Origin: Yamagishiella unicocca | Taxonomy: Eukaryota; Chlorophyta; Chlorophyceae; Chlamydomonadales; Volvocaceae | Direction of reading: 5' to 3' | Assembly: GCA_003116995.1 (NCBI GenBank) | Contig: BDSL01000013.1 | Coordinates: 682,001-746,000, forward strand | DNA: 64,000 nt | Part shown: one piece after another, positions 56,101 through 64,000 of the stretch | How the letters are laid out: every line of letters starts with the position of its first letter | Position numbering within the stretch: the stretch's first letter is position 1 | Program-made: the position numbers and the translations under genes | The notes under the pieces: model-generated | The model's input: only the letters and a program-made list of their open reading frames with translations | Databases searched by the model: none | What the model was told of the DNA's origin: nothing

Positions 56101-59100
56101 TGGTAGCTGCAGGGAGGGCGGGTGGTTTCGGGGCAACAGGCGGAGGGGACTGGGCGTGAACGGCGGGTGGTTAGTAGGGTTTCATTCGCGGGTTGAGGAG
56201 CGCACCGTGTGCGTCCCGTGGGGACGGTGAAGGCAGCGGTAGTGAGACATGTTTCCCTTGCTTTGGGCGGGTTCGCAATCGTGGCACAACCACAGCGCCT
56301 CACTGCGGCAGGGTGACAGCCTCGCTGACGAGCAGCCTCTGGTTGCAGCGCCCGGCACAGCAGAAGCTCAACCGCCGCCCGCGCCGGCACAGCTTTCCGC
56401 GTGAGCCCCCCAACCCCACGGTGCGCTGGCGCCTGCCCGCCGCCTCACCCGTTGTCGGAGGTGTAGATGACGTACGTGTTGTCCAAGATCCCCAACCGCT
56501 CCAGCCGTTGGACTGGGGGGCGCGGGGGGAGGGGGGCAAGCGGGAGTCCAGGGTTGCGGGGGGTTGCGGGGGGCTATCTCCGGTGACGCCGCATGTGCAT
56601 GTATGTCGTGGGACAGATGACAGGCGGATAACAGGGAGGGGTAACCGGGAGGCAGACGGGGGTGGACCTGCGTGGGCTTGGTGCCGCAGTCTGGCTGCTC
56701 GGCACCGCCTGTTCACCGCAGGCCGTTGTCCGCACAGAGATGTGGGATGCCCTGGTGCAATACTCCAATCCAACCCCACCCCACTCCAGCATGCACCTCA
56801 AAACGTCTGTTCTAAACGTTTTTTTTCGGGCATCCACGGGTCTTCCTCGAACCCACCCCACCCGACCCGATCCCGGACCGACCCGATTCCGGACCGACCC
56901 GATCCCGGAACGAACTGAGTTCCTCTCACCCTCAAGCCGCTGTGTAAGGCCCTTATACCCCAACACACAGCAGTCGCACTACATGGCTTCACTCGGTTTG
57001 GCGTCCTGAACGCAAGCGCCGTTTGCACTTCTAATACACAGCTTCGCTGAACGCATACCGGTGGTTGCGTGCGCAGGCCACACAGCTTCGTAGACCCGGG
57101 CCCCGCGAGGCCCCGGTGAAGGCAACAGCTTCCACGTTGCTGCCCCCGTAGAACCCTTGCAAGCCCCGGCATCTCGCCTTTCCAACGCCTAATCGTCTTT
57201 CCAACGCCTAATCGCCTTTCCAACGCCTTATCGCCTTTCCAACGCCTAACCGCATGCAAAAAAGCTCCTCCAAGGCTTGGCAGGGCCTCCAATGCCTTCC
57301 ACAGCCGCAGACCGGGTTGGCGCTGTGCAGCTGCAACACTCCAACAGCGCCGACGTGTGTGGAGTGAGGGAGGCGACCCCCAACTCGTCACGCCGCTTGT
57401 CCTCTCCTGCCCTCACCCAGCCCAGCCCAGTGATGCGGGGCCCCGGCGCAAGACCCACCTACGGATCCCACCATCTCATCCACCGCCCGCAGGGACCGCA
57501 GGCGGGCCAGGTAGAGTTTGTCCATGCTGGCCTTCAGGAAAACGTCCGTCATCGGCGCGCCTTTGCGTGGGATGTTGGGATTACGGAGGCCAAAGTTCGG
57601 TGCGGTCGAGACAGTCAACTGTGGGGCGGGGCGGGGGGCCGGGGAGGGGAGGGAGGCGTGGTCCCCGACGGCGGCGGGGATCATGGGGATGGGCAGGGGG
57701 CGGGTGTGTTAGCAGGACCGAACCGCGGAAAGCTGCGAGGGCGGAAACACAAAATCGAGGTTTGCGCCCTCCCCACACACACGGATTGCGTGTGGGCAGG
57801 GCAGGGCAGGGCAGGGCAGGGCAGGGCAGGGCAGGGCAGGGCAGGGCAGGGCAGGGCAGGGCAGGGCAGGGCAGGGCAGGGCAGGGCAGGGCAGGGCAGG
57901 GCAGGGCAGGGCAGGGCAGGGCAGGGCAGGGCAGGGCAGGGCAGGGCAGGGCAGGGCAGGGCAGGGCAGGGCAGGGCAGGGCAGGGCAGGGCAGGGCAGG
58001 GCAGGGCAGGGCAGGGGAAGGTGCAAGGAGCGCCTGGTTCGCCCTTCCTTTCCGGCGATCCCACGTGACCTCAAGAGGATGGGGCTCCCGGACGCGGCTG
58101 AGGCTGGCCGCATAACCGCTGCTCGAGTGCCCTCCCCCGCCTCCCCGCCCCCCCCCCATTCCTCCCTGAAGCCGCACCCCGCTCCGAAACCACACCCGAC
58201 TCTTGCCTCCTTCCGACCACACCGCCGCCGGGCTCTTCCGTCGCTCGTTTCACACATCCCATGTGCATTGCCGGTCATCATCCGCGACCCCTCATCGGCC
58301 TCGTCACTGTCCACGACCCCTCATCAGACTCGTCAACATCCGCCAGCATTGATCCCAAATGCCAGCGCACGGCGCCGCTAGCCCGCCCCCACCTCATCGT
58401 CTTGGTACAGATTCTCGTGGCGTTTCGCGGGTGTAGGCGGAAACCAGTTGACGTGGTTGCTGCTCACTCGGTGTGGAGCCGCGGGGGCGAGGTACAGCAT
58501 GAAGGGATCTTTGGTGGCGGCGGCGTCGCTACCAGGAGGGTGAGCGGCCGCGTGAGGGGAAGAAAAAGGGAGGGAGAGGCCGGAGGGTGAGCTGGGTGTT
58601 TGGGTGCAGGTGCCGCACGTTGGCAGGCGCGCATGCCCTAGGTGCCCCGCGCAGGAAGGGATCTGAGCGAGCAGGCGAACGGAATGAACTACGAGAGCCG
58701 ACTCGTCGCCGTGTAGTGAGTGCCTGTAGCATGGTGCCTACAGCGTGGTTCCTGTAGCGTGGTGCCTGTCGTATACAGTGCCTGTGCACGTGTGGTGCCT
58801 GCGCACGTGTGGCGCCTGTAGCATGGTGCCTGTAGTGTGCTGCCTGTAGCATGATGCCCGTAGTGTGGTGTGGTGCCTGTGCACGTGTGCTGCCTGTAGT
58901 GTGCTGCCTGCAGTGTGCTGCCTGTAGCATGATGCCCGTAGTGTGGTGTGGTGCCTGTAGTGTGCTGCCTGCGGTGTGCTGCCTGTGCCATTTAGCTGGC
59001 CACACCCGCGCCCTCCTGCACAAGTTGCCACCAAGCCGTGGACCCGCGTCAGGCCAACCGGGGGAACCGCATGCCCTTCCGAGCTGACACTGGGGAGCAT

Positions 59101-62100
59101 CTGATTGTGCCAGTCCACATGCCCACAACACCTGATGCGGCCGCCCCCACCGCTTCAGACACTCAGGCCGCCCCCACCGCTTCAGACACTCACTTGATGT
59201 ACGCTATTGCCTTGCGACGCAGCATGTCGGTCTGGTAAAAACCGTTGTAGCATCTGCTGCGGCCGCCGTTGATGGAATAGCAGCTGTTAGTGAAGTTGTA
59301 GGTGTTCGCCGTCAGGGCCTCAAACACCGACCAGCCGGTTGGAACATATTTGGGTGTTTCCAAATACGCGCCCTTCTCATCATACTCGTTCAGGAACTTG
59401 CCCAGCATGTAGGTTCGGTAGCCTTGATCGGAGAGCCACGCGGGTAGCCAGCTGGAGGGGGAGGGATGACAAGCACGGGGTGAAGAGCGAGGACCAGCTA
59501 ATCCGCAAAGGAGACGAGGCAAAACGATAAACGGTGAAAGGGGTTTGTTTCTGTATCTCGAGAGCTTGGGGGCAGGTGAGAGAGGAACGCAAAGCCCGCG
59601 CTTGTTGTGGGGGAGGGGCTAGAGCGCTTGATGTTTAGGTTGTGCCAGGGCGGCACCTGTGTCCGAAGGAGACACGGCGCCCCAAGCGCGTCGGGGGGTG
59701 CGCTGGTACGCGTGCGGCGCTTGCAACCCGCCATGGAGCCTACCTGCGCTCGATCTGCAGCTCGTAGAACCGCCGAAACCCGCCTGCGGTACGGCAAGGA
59801 GCACCAGGATGGGGGGTGGCAAGGGCGCGCAAGCGGTCAAGGGCAGCGAGCCAGGTGCTCGGGTGGAAGATGGAACACGCACGATCCAGTTGCTGGACCC
59901 GAGCTCGGTACTTCACACAACTGCCACCGACGCCCGGGCCCTCCAGGCGTCCCCCTGCACTGGCATGGCACATATCCACGCGGGTCTCTCACACCGCAGC
60001 GTCCAACGCAACCTCCATCCTGTTTCTTAAGTACCAGACACCCTCCAGTTGTAATTAACGCACCCACCGAAGCTACAGCGCCGCTCCCTTCCCCCCTGGG
60101 GCTGCCTCACCGAAAGGGTAGAAGTTGCTTGTGACTGCAGACCCCCGAGCACAGACCGGTGGGCGGCACCAAGGGAGGGGGGGGGGAGGAGGGGGCGGTA
60201 CAGGACCCGGGGAGAGGAGGCTCGCCGGCATCAACACACACCGTACACTGGCGGCTGGCAATGAGGAGGGGGCTGAGGACTACTACGAAGGCAGCAGGGC
60301 AGGGGCGTATGCAGTCCCCCGATGAGGAGCGCGGGAGAGGCGCGCCGCGGCCCGGGCGTCATGGGAATCCCGGCACCGCCCACAGCCAGGGGACACTCCT
60401 AACCCTGTCCAACTTCGTGGACGTATATAAGTACCCAAGCCTCGCACAGGGGGAACGTCAAGCGGCTCATCGCCTGCGTCTCTGGGCCCGCCTCACGCCC
60501 ATTTCACAGCGCCCACCTAAAACCGCATCCTGTCTGCCCCACGATGCCCCAAACCGTCCCCCCCCCCCCCACCGCCCCCACTTCACCGTACCGCACGACC
60601 CACGAAGCCCCCCACCCTATGCCCCGTACTACCTATAATGCCGTACCGTATGTCCCCCAATGCCCTCGCGACCCCACAATGCCGTACCGTACGACACCCT
60701 CCGTCCCTCCCGCAGACTCACTGTTGGTGCAGTGCGCAAGCCTGCCGGTGAGTAGCGACACCCTAGCGGGACAGCACACGCCGGTTGAGATGATGAAGTT
60801 GGAGAGGCGCGTACCCGCGCTGCCCAGGTACTGGTGCAGGGCGGGCATGAACCTGGGGTCGGTGGAGCCGTACATGTCATCTTGGTCGTCCGTAACGATC
60901 ACGACGAAGTTGGGGCGGCGGGTAGCTGGAGGCGGTTCCGGTGCGGAAGCGGCTGGGGCGGGCTCAGGAGGTGGGTCTTTCTGTGGGGGAGGCTGCTTCG
61001 GCGGCTTCGGCGGTGGCGACGCCACGCGGAGTGGACGCGGGCTGAGCGAGGGGCTGGGGGGCGGGCTGGGCCGTGGGCTTGCGCGCGGGCGGGGTGGAGA
61101 GGGTGGCGGTCGTATAGACGGCGAACGGGGTTTGCTGGGATCCGTTGGGGGTCTAGGCGGCTTCCTCGGTGAGGGTGGAGGCGAGATCTTCCGGTCTTGT
61201 GGCGGCGGCAGCTCCGGTTGCGGTGGCAGCGCTTCCGGCGGTGACAGCTCTGGCGGTGGCGGCTGCTCCGGCGGTTGCGGCTGTTCTGGCGGCGTCGGCT
61301 GCTCTGGCGGTGGCGGCTGCTCTGGCGGTGGCGGCGGCGGCAGCTCGGGAGGCAGCGGCACCTCTGGCGGCAGCTGTGGCGACAGCAGCTGCGGAACCAG
61401 CTGGGGGTCCGGCGTCTGGGGCAGCAAGTTAGGAGGGAGGTTTTGTGGCTGTGCCGGTTGCGAATGGGGCAGTGGTTGCCGCGGTGGTGGCAGCTGCGGT
61501 GGCGGAAATGAAGGCGGCGGTTCCTGGGGCGGCAGCAGTGGAGGCTGGTGGGGTGGTGGTTGCTGAAGCGGCGGCAGCTTCGGCGACGGCGATGGCACTG
61601 GAGGTGGCGGTTGCTGGGGCGGCGGCAGCTGCGGCGACGGTGGCGGCAAGGAAGGTGGTGCTTTTTGGGGCGGCAGCAGTGGGGGCGACGGTGGTCGCAC
61701 GGAAGCTGGAGGCTGCTGGGATGGCAACAGTGGAGACGGCAACGGTGCTGGTCGCTGGGGCGCCGGCCGCTGCGGCGATGGTTGGGGCAATAGAGGTGGA
61801 GGTTGCTGGGGAGGCAGCAGTGGAGGCTGGTGGGGTGGTGGTTGCTGGGGCGGCGGCAGCTGCGGCGGCGGCGATGAAGGTGGCGGTTGCTCGGGTGGCG
61901 GTTGCTGAGGTGGTGGCAACTTCGGCGACGGCGGCGGTAGGGAAGGTGGTGGTTGCTGGGGCGGCAGCAGTGGAGGCGGCAGTGATGGTGGTTGCTGGGG
62001 CGGCGGCAGCTGCGGCGGCAGCGATGAAGGTGGAGGTTGCTCGGGTGGCGGTTGCTGGGGTGGTGGCAACTGCGGTGACGGCGGCGGTAGGGAAGGTGGT

Positions 62101-64000
62101 GGTTGCTGAGGCGGCAGCAGTGGAGGCGGCAGCAATGGTGGTTGCTGGGGCGGCGGCAGCTGGGGGGGCGGCGATGAAGGTGGAGGTTGCTCGGGTGGCG
62201 GTTGCTGGGGTGGTGGCAACTGCGGTGACGGCGGCGGTAGGGAAGGTGGTGGTTGCTGGGGCGGCAGCAGTGGAGGCGGCAGTGATGGTGGTTGCTGGGG
62301 CGGCGGCAGCTGCGGCGGCAGCGATGAAGGTGGAGGTTGCTCGGGTGGCGGTTGCTGGGGTGGTGGCAATTGCGGTGACGGCGGCGGTAGGGAAGGTGGT
62401 GGTTGCTGAGGCGGCAGCAGTGGAGGCGGCAGCAATGGTGGTTGCTGGGGCGGCGGCAGCTGGGGCGGCGGCAGCTGGGGCGGCGGCAGCTGCGGCGGCG
62501 GCGATGAAGGTGGAGGTTGCTCGGGTGGCGGTTGCTGGGGTGGTGGCAACTGCGGTGATGGCGGCGGTAGGGAAGGTGGTGGTTGCTGGGGCGGCAGGAG
62601 TGAAGGCGGCAGCGGTGGTGGTTGCTGGGGCGGCAGCAGTGGAGGCGGCGGCGATGAAGGTGGCGGTTGCTCGGGTGGCGGTTGCTGGGGTGGTGGCAAC
62701 TGCGGTGACGGCGGTAGGGAAGGTGGTGGTTGCTGAGGCGGCAGCAGTGGAGGCGGCAGCAATGGTGGTTGCTGGGGCGGCGGCAGCTGGGGCGGCGGCA
62801 GCTGGGGCGGCGGCAGCTGCGGCGGCGGCGATGAAGGTGGAGGTTGCTCGGGTGGCGGTTGCTGGGGTGGTGGCAACTGCGGTGATGGCGGCGGTAGGGA
62901 AGGTGGTGGTTGCTGGGGCGGCAGGAGTGAAGGCGGCAGCGGTGGTGGTTGCTGGGGCGGCAGCAGTGGAGGCGGCGGCGATGAAGGTGGCGGTTGCTCG
63001 GGTGGCGGTTGCTGGGGTGGTGGCAACTGCGGTGACGGCGGTAGGGAAGGTGGTGGTTGCTGGGGCGGCAGCAGTGGAGGTGGCAGTGATGAAGGTGGCA
63101 GTTGCTCGGGTGGCGGTTGCTGGGGTGGTGGCAGCTGCGGTGACGGCGGCGGTAGGGAAGGTGGTGGTTGCTGGGGCGGCAGCAGTGGAGGCGGCAGCGG
63201 TGGTGGTTGCTGGGGCGGCAGCAGTGGAGGCGGCGGCGATGAAGGTGGCGGTTGCTCGGGTGGCGGTTGCTGGGGTGGTGGCAACTGCGGTGACGGCGGC
63301 GGTAGGGAAGGTGGTGGTTGCTGGGGCGGCAGCAGTGGAGGTGGCAGTGATGGTGGTTGCTGGGGCGGCGGCAGCTGGGGGGGCGGCGATGAAGGTGGCG
63401 GTTGCTCGGGTGGCGGTTGCTGGGGTGGTGGCAACTGCGGTGACGGCGGCGGTAGGGAAGGTGGTGGTTGCTGGGGCGGCAGCAGTGGAGGTGGCAGTGA
63501 TGGTGGTTGCTGGGGCGGCGGCAGCTGGGGGGGCGGCGATGAAGGTGGCGGTTGCTCGGGTGGCGGTTGCTGGGGTGGTGGCAACTGCGGTGACGGCGGC
63601 GGTAGGGAAGGTGGTGGTTGCTGGGGCGGCAGCAGTGGAGGTGGCAGTGATGGTGGTTGCTGGGGCGGCGGCAGCTGGGGGGGCGGCGATGAAGGTGGCG
63701 GTTGCTCGGGTGGCGGTTGCTGGGGTGGTGGCAACTGCGGTGACGGCGGCGGTAGGGAAGGTGGTGGTTGCTGGGGCGGCAGCAGTGGAGGCGGCAGTGA
63801 TGGTGGTTGCTGGGGCGGCGGCAGCTGCGGCGGCAGCGATGAAGGTGGAGGTTGCTCGGGTGGCGGTTGCTGGGGTGGTGGCAATTGCGGTGACGGCGGC
63901 GGTAGGGAAGGTGGTGGTTGCTGAGGCGGCAGCAGTGGAGGCGGCAGCAATGGTGGTTGCTGGGGCGGCGGCAGCTGGGGCGGCGGCAGCTGGGGCGGCG
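53105..64000 (-). CDS. Arylsulfatase-type sulfatase with giant proline-rich N-terminal domain (5' end outside window)
   Basis: Twelve visible exons in transcript order: 64000-60722, 60134-60111, 59783-59744, 59451-59194, 58528-58393, 57618-57459, 56512-56449, 56106-55943, 55374-55209, 54832-54596, 53960-53825, 53224-53105; all in phase, 1,593 residues visible. Bases 64000 to about 60925 encode more than 1,000 residues of PPPQ, PPPEQPPPSS and LPPP motifs in 50-aa repeats, like hydroxyproline-rich wall glycoproteins. The catalytic domain follows: VVIVTDDQDD (metal Asp pair), the formylglycine motif C-C-P-A-R in STGVCCPARVSLLTGR, MLGKFLNEYD, YLAPAAPH, TSDNGYHMG (metal Asp-Asn) and YDLSTDPYELNN. 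The core is therefore apparently intact. Family members hydrolyse sulfate esters; algal arylsulfatases are secreted on sulfur starvation. Wall attachment is inferred from the Pro-rich domain. The frame is open at the window edge, so the start and any signal peptide are unseen. The last exon ends in TGA but contains a possible donor (GAG|GTAACT). Confidence 0.92.
56780..56854 (+). repeat. Dispersed repeat family 1 copy
   Basis: CTCCAGCATGCACCTCAAAA to GGCATCCACGGGTCTTCCTC. It lies in an intron of the sulfatase gene, antisense to it, followed by three CCCGATCCCGGACCGA-type units. Confidence 0.75.
57795..58016. repeat. (GGGCA)n microsatellite, about 44 copies
   Basis: An uninterrupted pentanucleotide array in the sulfatase intron between exons 58528-58393 and 57618-57459. 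It gives long meaningless frames on both strands. Confidence 0.98.
58725..58990. repeat. Minisatellite of 15-bp-type units
   Basis: Imperfect units such as GTGCTGCCTGTAGCA and GATGCCCGTAGTGTG, with GCACGTGTG variants, in a sulfatase intron. Confidence 0.9.
61900..64000 (-). repeat. 150-bp coding repeat in the sulfatase Pro-rich domain
   Basis: Units recur every 150 bp on the right (the GAAGGTGGCGGTTGCTCGGG block at 63241, 63391, 63541 and 63691, with a one-base variant at 63841). To the left they are shortened or expanded. Each encodes 50 residues, and changes keep the frame. The near-identity of neighbouring units points to recent homogenisation or slippage. Confidence 0.95.

Noticed and set aside
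57681..58314. Long PCPAL-repeat ORFs on both strands
   Set aside because: Artefact of the (GGGCA)n microsatellite in a sulfatase intron.
60544..61566. 340-codon Gly/Ser-rich plus-strand ORF
   Set aside because: Antisense shadow of the Pro-rich sulfatase exon; CCN codons read as GGN on the opposite strand.

Overview
The window looks like nuclear DNA of a chlamydomonadalean (volvocine-type) green alga. The evidence is: GC-rich coding exons broken by many GT-AG introns with GTGAGT/GTGCGT-type donors; long Gly, Ala, Gln and Pro homopolymers inside proteins; interstitial (TTTTAGGG)n telomere-type repeats; a candidate TGTAA polyadenylation signal; and a gene set (SBP-box factor, hydroxyproline-rich-type wall protein, arylsulfatase, plastid-type MsrA) typical of that group. 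I built the gene models by hand from frame, splice-site phase and family similarity. Each of the five main models joins in phase across every intron.

Layout. (1) 660-5570, minus: a complete nine-exon gene for a fusion of a SlyD-like FKBP prolyl isomerase and methionine sulfoxide reductase A (329 aa). (2) 5571-9569: intergenic, repeat-derived. (3) 9570-22150, plus: an eight-exon gene for a 1,333-aa BTB-BACK-SBP protein, i.e. a plant-type SBP-box transcription factor with an N-terminal BTB/BACK module. (4) 22151-30974: repeat-rich, with an isolated two-exon fragment of class II fumarase (25889-26493), a palindromic satellite and two minisatellites. (5) 30975-37295, minus: a six-exon gene for a 248-aa Nudix-like protein, with introns full of minisatellites. 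(6) 37675-50921, plus: a 16-exon gene for a POL5/MYBBP1A (DNA polymerase phi) nucleolar protein, divergent from gene 5 with only about 380 bp between the two start codons. (7) 53105-64000, minus, running off the right edge: a sulfatase whose catalytic domain follows more than 1,000 residues of 50-aa proline-rich repeats.

The genes do not form one pathway. FKBP-MsrA suggests coupled protein refolding and repair, probably in the plastid. The BTB-BACK-SBP protein is a regulator. POL5 serves rDNA transcription and ribosome biogenesis. The Pro-rich sulfatase is probably a cell-wall or extracellular-matrix enzyme. The right half (about 29-64 kb) is GC-richer than the left, and its introns share dispersed 45-90 bp repeat families in both orientations, often close to 3' splice sites. 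An 820-bp element occurs twice in inverted orientation, once in gene 5 and once in gene 6.
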